A DNA stretch of 64,000 nucleotides from Aurantiochytrium sp. KH105 (lineage: Eukaryota > Sar > Bigyra > Thraustochytrida > Thraustochytriidae), in the NCBI GenBank assembly GCA_003116975.1, contig BGKB01000026.1:248001-312000 (forward strand), written 5' to 3'. A program made the translations under genes and the position numbers. Positions 45,642 through 55,214 of the stretch are shown here, piece by piece. Below the pieces are notes generated by a model. It was given only the letters and a program-made list of their open reading frames with translations, made no database searches and was not told the DNA's origin. Each line of letters begins with the position of its first letter. Positions within the stretch are counted from its first letter, which is position 1.

Positions 45642-48600
45642 GCCTGCGCGAGGCGCGAGAGCGCGGCGGCGGCGTCGGCGTGCGGGGCGTCGGGGAAGAC
45701 CCGCGGGTCTGCGTGCGCCGCCAGCAGCGCCGCGCAGCGCCGCAGAGGGTCGAGCGCGAGCCGCAGCGCCAGCTGCAGATCGGCTCCGGGTCTGGAGCCC
45801 AGGGCCTCGAGGCGACGTCGCGCCTCGGCCTGCGCCGGCGCCGCGGGCGCGGCCAGCAGCGCGCGCAGGCGGAACGGGTCCTCCAGCAACGCCTGCAGCG
45901 GCCGCAGCAGCGCGTGCGTGGCGCAAATGTCGAGCAGACGACCCAGAGATGGCGGGCCCGCCGCGGCCGCGAGCGACGCCGCCTCCTGGACGTGCCCGCG
46001 CGCCTCCAGAAAGGCGCTCGCTCGGTCCTGCTCCTCGGGGCCCAGCCTCCGTCGCGCCCACGCCATGGCGGCGTCGAGAAACCCCCCAGAGACGAGGAAA
46101 GCGAACCTTGAAAAGGCGTCGTCAATGGACGCACTTCCGTCGAGACCCAAACCTTGAGCCAGAATGACGCGCCCGCGATGCACCGTGGCGAGCGCGGTCG
46201 CAGCCCGCGGGTAGGGCACTGCATTTGTCAAAATCTCCATGTCGCACCCGCGGACTGTTGCCCGCTCGTGCGGAAGCAGAGCTGGCATCCAGAGCACCTC
46301 TTGCGCGTCTTTGTCCATTGGACCGCCACCCGCTGTTGTTGACGTGGAGGCCTTGCTTTGCCGCAGCCGCATGGACGCAAGTCGAGTCCCTGATGTGAGC
46401 GCAGAACGTCGGTCCTTTTGGTTGAGTGCCTTCTCACGAAAGGTGTTTAAAGTGCTCCGGACGTGCGCAAGAGGCACTGCGTCCTTGGGGTTTCGCGCTG
46501 CCCAGTACACAACGCGCACGTCATCCCGCGTGCGCACGAGAAGCGTTCCATTGAACCACTCAATCTCTTCGACCGTCTTGCCCATGGATGCACTTCCTTG
46601 CCAGCGAAAGCTCGCCTTGCTTGCCTGCACGCCCGCCGTAGTTGTCAACGTCAGCATTTCCACCCTTGGTCCGTATGCAAGCGCGCATGTGAGCGAAGAG
46701 AGTGAGGGCTCGAGCGTAAACGGCGTTGCTGAACCCATACACGACCATTGCACGAGACTTGGCGTTTCGATCTCGTCGCCACACGGACGTAACTTGACAA
46801 AGATTAGTTCTTGCGCACCTTCAATTTCCACGGCAGCCGCATCACGATCCGAGAGCGCCGCAGGCAAGGTTGTCCAATAGAAGAAGCGACTCTTGAAGGC
46901 GAGCATGCGATCGCGGTCGAGACCCTCTGTCCCGCCCGCGAGTGCCTGGGCGCTTGTTCGACCCGTAACTGTTGAGTCAGAGTCAACAGAGGCCCCCATG
47001 CTATCCATGTCGCCTGGCGTATGTGGTTCATCGCCTGTCAATTGCGTGCCAGTGTTCGGTCGTTCTGACCATGATGTTCGCGGTGACACATTGCCAAAGC
47101 TCACCAAGAGCGCGGGTCCACCGCCGTGCAAGGCGATGGGGTCGCAAGCAAGAAGAGCGATTTGACGGCCTTCGACGGTCACGTGCTCGCCAGAGAGCGT
47201 AAACTTGGTCAAACAAAGGTGCGGCGGGCCCACAGGAACGCCAGCTTGTTCCTGTTGTGATATTAATCTTGCAGAGTGCCGAGGGCTTCCTGCTCCGGAT
47301 CCGGGGGAGGTGATCCTTGTCATCGAAAAGTTCTTTGGCCCTTGCCCATCGCTTCCTACCGACGGGAAGCGTCGGATCTGAAGCCCATGGTCCTCACTGC
47401 CGCCAGCGCTGACGCCACCGCCAACGCCACCAACACCAGAAGAAGCAGCTGCAGCAGGAGGTGATTTGACTGCCACAGTCCCAAACCCCGACGCAGAGGC
47501 GGTGGGGCCCTTGTCGGTCGACGTAGAACTCGGACGAGTCATGAGTGAAGCCATGCGTTTCCGTGCGCGAAAGGATCGACTCTTGGGTTCCACTGTGCCG
47601 TCTTCTGCTCCTCTATTTGAAGCTTGCGCGCGATACCTGGTCTCGACGCCGGTCACCAGTGTCGCCAACCCTGGCTCTTGCAGACGGGTTGGCGTGTCGT
47701 CATCGCCAAGTATCACCTCACGTGGCGTCCAGCTCCATGCTGCGCTGCTTCCGATGCCTTGATCAACTATGCTTACGTGCCAATGGGGCTCTTTTGTGTC
47801 ATTTTCATCATCGGTTTGGCCGTCGCTTTCACCGTCAGCAAAAAAGTCCTCGTCATTTTGCTGTGTGCTCGTCATCGACAAAACAATGTATCGCTCCACA
47901 CTAGGCCAAACTACAGCCACGAGACATGATTTTACGCGTGCAAAAACATGAACTTGCGGTGTTCCTGGCCACTGAAGAGTACGTGGCCCAGAACGAACGC
48001 CAAACGGCTGAGGAGAGGCCATCGAAGACAAATGCGAACACAATGTGCCCGTGTCAAAGTCTGCAGATGATGGCGAAGCGTTCTGCGGCGCCTCGAGCGT
48101 TTCAACAGAGATTCTCGCGGCTTTGAGCCGCTGTTCATGCATAAAGAAAGCCACACGACCGCATCCAGGGATCGAGGCACAGGCTCGCAGCTGGGGCTCG
48201 ACTTCACAACGCACAATATGCACTCCATAATCTGAGATTGCGCAGACAACGTCAGGCTCGCATGGATGCTGCACCAGTCGGCGAATCAGAGGCAACGAGG
48301 ATGAGTCGACACCCGGCTTCAAGCCAGCCCAAAGCGAGCCAACACGCTGCAAACGCAAAAGCTCTCGGATGGCGGGTGCAGCGGTGCCTTCGGGCCTGCG
48401 CTCCAGATTGGGCGAGGCACAGCGGCCTCCACTCAGAATATCGCTAACTTCGCCCGCGTCAGCGTAACCATAAAGCTCACCATCACGCAGAGGGCAGCCA
48501 AGTAAAGCACCGTCGGGGAGACTTGAGGTCGACATGCGCAGAAAAAGAAAATGTGCCGCATCTGGGTCAATATCCCCCAGAAGTGTCCAGCGTCGGCGCG

Positions 48601-49963
48601 CTGTGGCGACCGCACTTGAATCTTTGTGACCATTGAGGTCCCACAGCACGAGTACAAGGTCGCGGCCAAATGAAAGAAGAGTTTCCTGCGTCGAGTCCAC
48701 ACGGAGGGAGATAACGCCGCCAGGGTGGGCGACGTCGTCGCGCGCAGAGAGCGTCAGGCGCCCGCTGCCTTCGAGATCAAGCCAGCCCGAACGGTCGAGA
48801 AGGTCAACGGCGCCTGGTTTTCGCGTCCCCGAACTGCGCACCTGCACACGCCAGAGAACAAGCGAGCCTTCGGCAGAACCCGTGGCAACTTCGAAGGCGC
48901 GGGTGCCCGAGCGCATCGCCTCTCGCGGTGTACTTGCCACAAGCGCGGTAATTCCAGTTCTGTGAAGTTTAGGAAGTTGACCAATGAGCTGGTCTCGGAA
49001 TACATTCCATAATCGAACATATCCGTCGGCGCAGCCAAAAGCAAATACATTTTCGCCCAGCGAGCACGCAGGGCCCATTGCACGCGCGCCAGGCACCTGT
49101 GCAGTAAAGCTTTGCAAGCGTATGGATTCGCTGCGCAGACTGCATATTGCAAAAAAGGTATCAAAGATGGCAACGACGCGGTCTTGGCCGTGGAAAAAGA
49201 GCCCGCGCGCAATCGACCCGGCGCCTGACTGCGTCGTGACAAAACGATGGATACAACGCCCGATCGCATAGTCCCAGACGGAAATGACGCCGTCGGATCC
49301 AAGAGAAGCGCACCAGTTCCTGTCCGCGTGCAGACAAGCATCGACCTGAGCAAGTGCAGTCCTTTGCAGTTGTTCGACAGTTTTTAGTTGACGCCGGGCT
49401 GCCGCGCCGCCTTTGAGATCGATTTCCTGCTCTAATCTCGCCACGCTACGCATGAGACCATGGTCCCGAAGACAGTTGGCACTGTGAAAGAGGGCACCGC
49501 TTCCGGGTCGCTGTACCTGTTGGCGCACCTTCTCGTCCTGCACTCGTTTCTGGAATTCGCCACCACCACCACCACCGCCGCCGCCGCCGCCACTACTGAC
49601 ATGGTTCTCTGGCAAGTCCTCCGCATCCTCGGTGAGGTCCTCATCCGCTTCTGCATGGAAGTCATCCGTCTCGATCTCCTGGCCTCTTCGTCGTCTCTGC
49701 TGCGTCTGCGGCGTCCCTCCCTCTTGATGCAAGATTCCAGTACCACCCGCACCAGCATCAAGAGCTCCTGCATCCTCCCTCATCGCTGTCGTGGTCGAGT
49801 TCGCGCCTGTCGTCGTGGTGCTCGTCGTCGTCGTCGTCGTTGTCGTCGTCGTCGTCGTCGTCGCGCCGGTCTCGGCGGCGCGACCATCATCATCCCTGGG
49901 GGCCGATCTCGCAGACGGCCGTTTACCGCGGAGTGCCGCCGCCGCCTTCTTCTTCGCGCGCAT
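45527..49963 (-). CDS. Large WD40 and alpha-solenoid scaffold protein, unrecognised
   Basis: A 1,478-residue frame from the first in-frame ATG (MRAKKKAAAALRG); the frame upstream starts at TTG. The N-terminus has a poly-Thr tract, a poly-Gly run and acidic sequence. From about residue 185 come WD40-like blades (SLGSDGVISVWDY, FGCADGYVRLWNV, TGSAEGSLVLWRV, FGRDLVLVLWDL). A disordered middle rich in Ser/Gly (about 800-960) is followed by a second beta-rich block and then a helical C-terminus (about 1300-1460: FSRFAFLVSGGFLDAAMAWARRRLG, HALLRPLQALLEDPFRLRALLAA). Propeller plus solenoid is the layout of coat, intraflagellar-transport and nuclear-pore scaffolds and several WDR proteins. I cannot assign an orthologue. 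The last residues are poly-Pro, and the stop TGA overlaps the start of the OS-9-like gene. Confidence 0.78.
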   Translation of the reverse strand: MRAKKKAAAALRGKRPSARSAPRDDDGRAAETGATTTTTTTTTTTTTSTTTTGANSTTTAMREDAGALDAGAGGTGILHQEGGTPQTQQRRRRGQEIETDDFHAEADEDLTEDAEDLPENHVSSGGGGGGGGGGGEFQKRVQDEKVRQQVQRPGSGALFHSANCLRDHGLMRSVARLEQEIDLKGGAAARRQLKTVEQLQRTALAQVDACLHADRNWCASLGSDGVISVWDYAIGRCIHRFVTTQSGAGSIARGLFFHGQDRVVAIFDTFFAICSLRSESIRLQSFTAQVPGARAMGPACSLGENVFAFGCADGYVRLWNVFRDQLIGQLPKLHRTGITALVASTPREAMRSGTRAFEVATGSAEGSLVLWRVQVRSSGTRKPGAVDLLDRSGWLDLEGSGRLTLSARDDVAHPGGVISLRVDSTQETLLSFGRDLVLVLWDLNGHKDSSAVATARRRWTLLGDIDPDAAHFLFLRMSTSSLPDGALLGCPLRDGELYGYADAGEVSDILSGGRCASPNLERRPEGTAAPAIRELLRLQRVGSLWAGLKPGVDSSSLPLIRRLVQHPCEPDVVCAISDYGVHIVRCEVEPQLRACASIPGCGRVAFFMHEQRLKAARISVETLEAPQNASPSSADFDTGTLCSHLSSMASPQPFGVRSGPRTLQWPGTPQVHVFARVKSCLVAVVWPSVERYIVLSMTSTQQNDEDFFADGESDGQTDDENDTKEPHWHVSIVDQGIGSSAAWSWTPREVILGDDDTPTRLQEPGLATLVTGVETRYRAQASNRGAEDGTVEPKSRSFRARKRMASLMTRPSSTSTDKGPTASASGFGTVAVKSPPAAAASSGVGGVGGGVSAGGSEDHGLQIRRFPSVGSDGQGPKNFSMTRITSPGSGAGSPRHSARLISQQEQAGVPVGPPHLCLTKFTLSGEHVTVEGRQIALLACDPIALHGGGPALLVSFGNVSPRTSWSERPNTGTQLTGDEPHTPGDMDSMGASVDSDSTVTGRTSAQALAGGTEGLDRDRMLAFKSRFFYWTTLPAALSDRDAAAVEIEGAQELIFVKLRPCGDEIETPSLVQWSCMGSATPFTLEPSLSSLTCALAYGPRVEMLTLTTTAGVQASKASFRWQGSASMGKTVEEIEWFNGTLLVRTRDDVRVVYWAARNPKDAVPLAHVRSTLNTFREKALNQKDRRSALTSGTRLASMRLRQSKASTSTTAGGGPMDKDAQEVLWMPALLPHERATVRGCDMEILTNAVPYPRAATALATVHRGRVILAQGLGLDGSASIDDAFSRFAFLVSGGFLDAAMAWARRRLGPEEQDRASAFLEARGHVQEAASLAAAAGPPSLGRLLDICATHALLRPLQALLEDPFRLRALLAAPAAPAQAEARRRLEALGSRPGADLQLALRLALDPLRRCAALLAAHADPRVFPDAPHADAAAALSRLAQACSYAGRERDMDFVLAMLPPPTPPPPPPPASDRARAGA

Positions 49964-50037
49964 GCCTGCCTGCCTGCCGGCCCAGCCCGCCTCGCGCCTC
50001 CGCCCTCGCTCCTCGCGCGGCTCTCGCCTGCGTTGCT

Positions 50038-50064
50038 TTGCTCTGCTCTGCTCTGCTCTGCTCT
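50038..50064 (-). repeat. (GAGCA)n in the WD40 gene leader
   Basis: About five TGCTC units on the plus strand, which read GAGCA in the sense of the leftward gene, 75-100 bp before its ATG. Confidence 0.85.
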
Positions 50065-50235
50065 CGCTAGCTTCCGCGAGCCCCCGCCGCGGGGACGCCC
50101 GGCCTGCGTCCCGCCTCGACTTGCGCCGCGCATTCCCGACTGCGCGGCGGCGGAGCTCGACTTGCGCCGCGGCGTGCCGCACTTGCCCGCCGCGGCGCAA
50201 GTGAACAATGGGCTTTCGGATTAGCTAGCCTATAG

Positions 50236-50344
50236 AAAAAAAAAAAAAAAAAAAGGGAAAGAAGGAAAGAAAGAAAGAAAGAAAGAAAGAAGGGAAAGCG
50301 AGGAGGAGCAGAGCAGAGCAGAGCAGAGCAGAGCAGAGCAGAGC
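50236..50344 (+). repeat. A19, (GAAA)n and (GAGCA)8 purine tract
   Basis: A continuous purine-rich strand: a 19-base A run, GAAA repeats, and eight GAGCA units at 50304-50344. It lies about 340-440 bp before the poly(A) polymerase ATG. Confidence 0.85.
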
Positions 50345-50680
50345 GCAGTCGCGCCGCCGCCGGGCGCGCGAGCGAGCGAGCGAGCGGGCGCGCGCGGGCG
50401 CGCGGGCTGGCCGGCGCGCGGGCGAGCGGGAGGACGCCGCGTCGAGGGAGCGAGAAGACGAGGCCAGGCGCGGTCGGTCATCTTCATCATCGTCATCAAT
50501 TGTCGTCGCGCCGCTCTCGGGCGGTCAAAGAGAGAAAGCGAGCTAGCGAGCGAGCGGCGCGCCCGCACGGTCGAGGCTCGAGGCGCTGGCTGGGCGGACG
50601 CGTGCGTGCGTGCGCGCGCTCGCGGGCGTACGTGCGATCCTGGCTGATAGCCTGTGCGCGCTCGCGGGCCGGCGGGCGCC

Positions 50681-53600
50681 ATGGGCAAGCTTCAGATGAA
50701 ACGCAGAAAGCGCAAGCGCAAGACCGGCACCGCCAAGGAAGAACGCGAGACCTGCGTCGATGCGGAGCTGGAGAAACTCTGGGGCGACGAAAAGGAGGTG
50801 GCGCGCCTGGAAAACGCCACGGCCGGCACAATTTTGGGCTTTGTGCTGCCGCAGTGGCCGAAACTCGTCTCGGAAAAGTCCCTCGAGCCCGTTCCCCTGT
50901 GCGAGGACGCCAACGACAGCGAGGCGGATGTGGAGGCGCTATGGAAGTACTTTGAGGAACGCCTCACCGCCCAGGAACAGGCAGAAGCGCTCATCGTGCG
51001 GGACCTAGACCAGGTGCGTCTAGTGAGGTGCGTGGTTCGTGCAGTGCGACGTGCCAAGCTCGGTTTACAAGACGGTCTCTTTCTCGCCGTGCAAACTCCA
51101 GGTCGGGACGCAGTGAGCTGTACGTCGTGCGTGCACTCGTGGGACAGCCTTCGGTGCGCTGGTGCTGTCTTTGAGCGCCCAGGAAAGGATGAAATGGAGG
51201 CTGGCCGGAAGCTCCTTGATTGCATTCTGATGCTGGACGCCACAGGGACGGGTCCACGCTCCGTTCTAGCGCTACGATCGAGTCTCGCGCATGATGCACG
51301 GTCAATACTAGAAGCAGCACGGTCAACACTTCCGGGTCGCGGTGGTCTCGTGCGTACAGCCCTTCGCACGGGCGACCGCGAAGATCTCCGCACCATGACG
51401 GACCCCAAACGTTCTCCCGCTCATACCTATGACAAAGTAGCGAGCACACTCCTCTCAGGATCACTTCCCAGTCTCTTTGCGACTCTTCTTACGCAGAGCG
51501 TCTTTACCTATGTCTCGAACCATAAACGCACGGGCGATGGTCCTGGGCCACAAGTGGAGATGCATGTGAATTCGCTTGCATATCTGGGTGACACGTTGGA
51601 AGGTGCAGCGCATTCCGAGGTGCCTGGCGCCGAGGAAGTCCGCTCCAGTCTTGAGCAGCTTGCGCAAATGCCGCGCGATGAGGCACTACTACTTCTTTTC
51701 ACATGTCCCGTGTCGCAATGGGGTTCTCGCGCTGACGCAACGATGCGTCTTTGTGCTGCAGTGTTGCAAGACTGTCACGCCAAAAGCGTGGCAGACAAGC
51801 TTGTGAGTGGCGAGAACCATGCAAACGTCGTCACCTCGGAGAAAAGTAATGAAGATTCTGGAAGCGATAGTCTCGGCGACGGCAACCTCGTCCACAGGGC
51901 TTGTGCGGAACTTGGAAAGATGCCCATTGAAGGGAAAGCCGATCAAGAGAGCGAGGCCTCTTCTGTGACGTCCAGCGAGACCAAGGATAACGAAGCTGCC
52001 GATGAGGATGGCGACACTGTGCAAGACGAAGACAAGGCGAGCGTGGAGTCTCCCGAGGAACATGCGGATTTGCAACATGGCAAGACTGCAGAATTCCCAA
52101 GGTTATCCGAATCAGATGACTCGGGGCGAAGTGGGTCCGATGCAGTATCAGAGTCAAGCCTCGAACCTGCAAGCGTGTGTGGCCCGCTCAATGAGGCCAA
52201 CCTTGAAACCATGGCATCACTTGCCCGCGAATCTTCGGCTGAAGCCGGAAGCGGGGAATGGAAAAAGGTTGAGACCGTTTCCAGACGTGCTCGCAGGAAT
52301 TCTAGTCGTCAGCGACACGCTGCCCGCCAAGCTCGAAGCCTCTCGCCATCTCGTTTTGCAGGCACACAAAGATCGGCGTTCCGGGATCAATCTTCTCTAA
52401 CTGATGGAACCGATACAGCACGTCGCGTGGACTCATCTGAAACCAAGACTGCCCGTTCTACCATTCCAGTAGCAGCAGCGGCAGCAGATCACCATGTACA
52501 TAGACGCCGTGGAGAGAGCGGCGAGACGATCTCGTTATCGTCAAGAAACTCAAGTTCGACCATGATTGCCGAGGACAGCAGCAGCACGCCCCCGAGCTGG
52601 CCCGCACCGAGCAAAATAGAAAGCGCTGCGACGCGAGGTGGTCGCGAAGGCGACAGACCATCGTCAACGGTTTCGAAAAACCAAGGTTCGAGCGGTGCTG
52701 AGAACACAGCACACTATGAGGCGGTGCCAAGTATCGCTTTCACGCGCGATAGCGCCAGGCATCTACCCAGTGATACAGACAACACGGAGACGAATGCCAA
52801 AGAGACCTTTACGAAAACGATCGGTACTGAGCAAGTCGCTCGCGCAAATCCATCGCCCGCAGAAGCTGCAGTTCCAGCACCTGCCGTCGCGTCCGAGACC
52901 AAGGTGGTTCCAAGGCCCCTGACGGAAAGTCTCTCAAGTACCCCAACGCAGCCCCAGAAGCCCCCCGCTGCGCACATTGGCTACTCCGCCGAAGTGCGCG
53001 GAACGCCTTTCCATTTCGGAAATGCTATCGGGCCGCCGCTCGTCGTCGAAGGTGTAGAGGCTGCAATTTTGGATATGCTCAGTCAAAATTTGGATGAGAT
53101 GTCACAAAGTCTCGACCAAATTGCTCTAACACGGCGACCCTGGCAGCTTGCTGTGGCGGAGCGCATTCGGACCGCGGTGCAGAGTATCTTTCCTGGCGCG
53201 ACAACGCGGCTCTTTGGATCACTCGAGACAGGCCTGGCGGCGCCGTGTTCCGACGTCGACATGGTGGTCCAGCGCTTTGGAGTACCTGCACGGGTGGCCA
53301 TGCGGACCCTCGCTGACCATTTGCGCGGCCAAAGCTGGGTGCAGATGATCCAGAGCGTTGAACACACCTCTGTGCCCGTGATTAAGCTAGCCACGGCGCA
53401 AATTCCCATTTCCTTTGGTAATCAAGGCAGTCTTATCAACGTCGACATTACCTTTGATAGCTATTCCCATACAGGTCTGCGTACCTGCGCGCTCGTGCGA
53501 CGCCTCATGACGAGTTATCCGCCTCTCAAGCCTTTGACACTGGTTATTAAGCAGTTTCTTGTCGTCAAGGGCCTCAACGATCCCTTTGTCGGTGGCCTTT

Positions 53601-54286
53601 CGTCGTACGGCCTCGTGCTCATGGTGACGGCCATACTGCAACGCTGGTTTCCGTCGGGAATGCACGGTCTGCCGTGCCCTTCCAATCTTCTCGGCGCTGT
53701 GCTCATAACGTTTCTGCGAGAGTACGCCAATCCTGCTTTTATCGAGCGAGGCGTCTGGGTGCACATGGATCCTGCCGCGACGCCGGACGTGCTCGCCATG
53801 ATGCACATGAAAAGCCAGCATCTTATTGAAGTGGCCAAGGCTACATCTCCCGCGCCGCTGTATATATTGGACCCTTCCTCGGACGTAAATTCGATCTTCA
53901 ACGTGGGCCGCACATGCTTTGGCATTCACCAGGTCGTGCAGGCCTTTGCTGAGGCTTTGGAGGCGATTGAACTAACCCCAATGCACGCCAATAGTGCATT
54001 GTCTCCCAACGACTGGAGTGTGCTGGGATCCATGTTCACCTCTGGCCATCATCGTCACGTTGTAAATCTGGTCGTTCAAGTGTGGTGTCCGCGAGAGAAT
54101 CCCGTTGCGGAGCGAAAGCTTGATCTTCGCGAATGGGCCATGACGGCAAAGTCGGTGCTCGAGACGGTCGAACAAAAAGGTGGCTCCTGTGCATGGTGTC
54201 ACCAAAGGCCGCATGCACCCACGTGCTCGCTCAAAGGGCTCTTGGTGAATTTTCCTCATATGGAACTGAGCGAGCACACGGGGTAA
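50681..54286 (+). CDS. Non-canonical poly(A) polymerase (TRF4/PAPD5-like)
   Basis: A 1,201-residue protein from an ideal start (gccATGGgc, MGKLQMKRRKRKRK). About 770 residues of Ser/Glu-rich disorder are preceded by a small helical N-terminal part. The catalytic unit starts near 820 (RPWQLAVAERIRTAV). The nucleotidyltransferase motif FGSLETGLAAPCSDVD carries Asp858 and Asp860, with the third acidic residue Asp922 in NVDITFD. The central PAP domain shows KPLTLVIKQFL, GGLSSYGLVLMVTAIL, and the PAP-associated LGAVLITFLREYANPAF. TRF4-type enzymes add short A-tails that mark RNAs for the nuclear exosome (TRAMP) or modify mRNA and snoRNA ends. The C-terminus has a zinc-knuckle-like C-x2-C-x4-H-x3-C (CAWCHQRPHAPTC). 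The basic N-terminus could be a nuclear signal. Confidence 0.93.
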   Translation: MGKLQMKRRKRKRKTGTAKEERETCVDAELEKLWGDEKEVARLENATAGTILGFVLPQWPKLVSEKSLEPVPLCEDANDSEADVEALWKYFEERLTAQEQAEALIVRDLDQVRLVRCVVRAVRRAKLGLQDGLFLAVQTPGRDAVSCTSCVHSWDSLRCAGAVFERPGKDEMEAGRKLLDCILMLDATGTGPRSVLALRSSLAHDARSILEAARSTLPGRGGLVRTALRTGDREDLRTMTDPKRSPAHTYDKVASTLLSGSLPSLFATLLTQSVFTYVSNHKRTGDGPGPQVEMHVNSLAYLGDTLEGAAHSEVPGAEEVRSSLEQLAQMPRDEALLLLFTCPVSQWGSRADATMRLCAAVLQDCHAKSVADKLVSGENHANVVTSEKSNEDSGSDSLGDGNLVHRACAELGKMPIEGKADQESEASSVTSSETKDNEAADEDGDTVQDEDKASVESPEEHADLQHGKTAEFPRLSESDDSGRSGSDAVSESSLEPASVCGPLNEANLETMASLARESSAEAGSGEWKKVETVSRRARRNSSRQRHAARQARSLSPSRFAGTQRSAFRDQSSLTDGTDTARRVDSSETKTARSTIPVAAAAADHHVHRRRGESGETISLSSRNSSSTMIAEDSSSTPPSWPAPSKIESAATRGGREGDRPSSTVSKNQGSSGAENTAHYEAVPSIAFTRDSARHLPSDTDNTETNAKETFTKTIGTEQVARANPSPAEAAVPAPAVASETKVVPRPLTESLSSTPTQPQKPPAAHIGYSAEVRGTPFHFGNAIGPPLVVEGVEAAILDMLSQNLDEMSQSLDQIALTRRPWQLAVAERIRTAVQSIFPGATTRLFGSLETGLAAPCSDVDMVVQRFGVPARVAMRTLADHLRGQSWVQMIQSVEHTSVPVIKLATAQIPISFGNQGSLINVDITFDSYSHTGLRTCALVRRLMTSYPPLKPLTLVIKQFLVVKGLNDPFVGGLSSYGLVLMVTAILQRWFPSGMHGLPCPSNLLGAVLITFLREYANPAFIERGVWVHMDPAATPDVLAMMHMKSQHLIEVAKATSPAPLYILDPSSDVNSIFNVGRTCFGIHQVVQAFAEALEAIELTPMHANSALSPNDWSVLGSMFTSGHHRHVVNLVVQVWCPRENPVAERKLDLREWAMTAKSVLETVEQKGGSCAWCHQRPHAPTCSLKGLLVNFPHMELSEHTG

Positions 54287-54653
54287 CAACAGGCAAAAGA
54301 GAGCTGCGTGAGGCATCATCATGATCATAAACATACAAAAAAGAAAAAGTGCCAGTTCCGATCGCAATGGGATCGCGGGGCTTAATTTTATTACTCCAGG
54401 GTTCGGGGAGTGTTACTCAAAGACTGCAAATATGGACGCAATAGGTGGACATGTCGCGCCCCTCAAGATATCGTCAGCGACGTGCGTTATTTCTTTCATA
54501 CTGAGAGAAAACGAATTTCCAAAATGAACAAAGATAAACATACACACGTTTCGCGTTGCATTCGTTGATTGTGAGATATTTGCTGTGCAAAAGTCATATG
54601 ATGACATGGGCAAGTTCATCTCTCGCTACTCTCCTTTTCTACTATTTTGCAAG
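54287..54653. other. Convergent 3' region
   Basis: Between the poly(A) polymerase and TAF10 stops; AT-rich. On the minus strand an AATAAA lies at 54387-54392, about 260 bp after the TAF10 stop, and may be its polyadenylation signal. No gene. Confidence 0.5.
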
Positions 54654-55214
54654 CTAGCCGTCAGGTCCGATAAAGTACGGAGGCGGGTCGCTGTTGACGC
54701 CGATCTTGAGCAAGCTCCCTTCGAGGTCGCGCGAGGTTAGCTTGGGTTTCTTTTCGCCGTCGTCGTTGGTTTGGGACGCCTTGCGCTTCAGGTCGCTTCC
54801 CTCACGGCCAAACCAGCGAGCAGACGTCTCTGTGGCAATGTCGCACGCCAGTTTTTGCGCAGCGAGCCCGACAATAGCCACCAAGTCCTCATCCTTCATA
54901 ATGCACCCCGATCTTTTCAGGTAATAGTCCACGACGGCCGCAGGAATCTATGGCGTGGGCAACGACGTCAACGTGAGAAAGAACAGGTTAGTTCGCGTTG
55001 CGAGGCCGAGGCGTCGTGCAGCGCGACGCAGCGTCGTCGCCGCAGCGCGGACACGTTGGGCTTTCTAGGCAAGGCGTCGAGGCTGCTCGCTCGCTCCGTC
55101 TCCGCGCAAACGCGCGAACAAAGTACTTACCAGGGGTTCATACGTGCGTGCGGCCTCGAGCAAGTCTTGCGGCTTGCTCCCGCCCTTGGCGAGCGTCCCA
55201 TCGGAGCTCGCCAT
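54654..55214 (-). CDS. TAF10: TFIID/SAGA subunit TAF10, two exons
   Basis: A spliced gene. Exon 1 (55131-55214) encodes 28 residues from ATG (MASSDGTLAKGG to TYEPL). A 183-bp intron (54948-55130) starts GTAAGT and ends TAG, phase 0. Exon 2 (54654-54947) encodes 97 residues to a TAG stop, giving 125 residues. The join yields EPL-IPAAVVDYYLKRSGC, which matches the start of the TAF10 histone fold (IPD..VDYYLKR.G in the family). LVAIVGLAAQKLACDIATE is the core helix, followed by a Lys-rich loop, then LTSRDLEGSLLKIGVNSDPPPYF, the conserved end. TAF10 pairs with TAF3 or TAF8 in TFIID and with SPT7 in SAGA. Exon 1 would not be found by open-frame length alone. Confidence 0.93.

Larger units (their letters stand above)
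49964..50680. other. Divergent promoter region with mirrored GAGCA repeats
   Basis: Gene-free 717 bp between WD40 (-) and poly(A) polymerase (+). The left arm (about 50038-50064) is TGCTC repeats, the right arm (50304-50344) GAGCA repeats, so each gene has the same repeat in sense orientation. Between them are CACTTGC (50180-50186) and GCAAGTG (50197-50203) in inverted array, an A19 run (50236-50254) and GAAA repeats (50262-50291). GAGC units recur near 50362-50385 and 50540-50555. Confidence 0.65.

Noticed and set aside
45680-46061. N-terminal extension of the lectin frame beyond the ATG at 45641
   Set aside because: Pure Ala/Arg/Gly/Pro sequence antithetical to a signal peptide and fully inside the WD40 gene in another frame.
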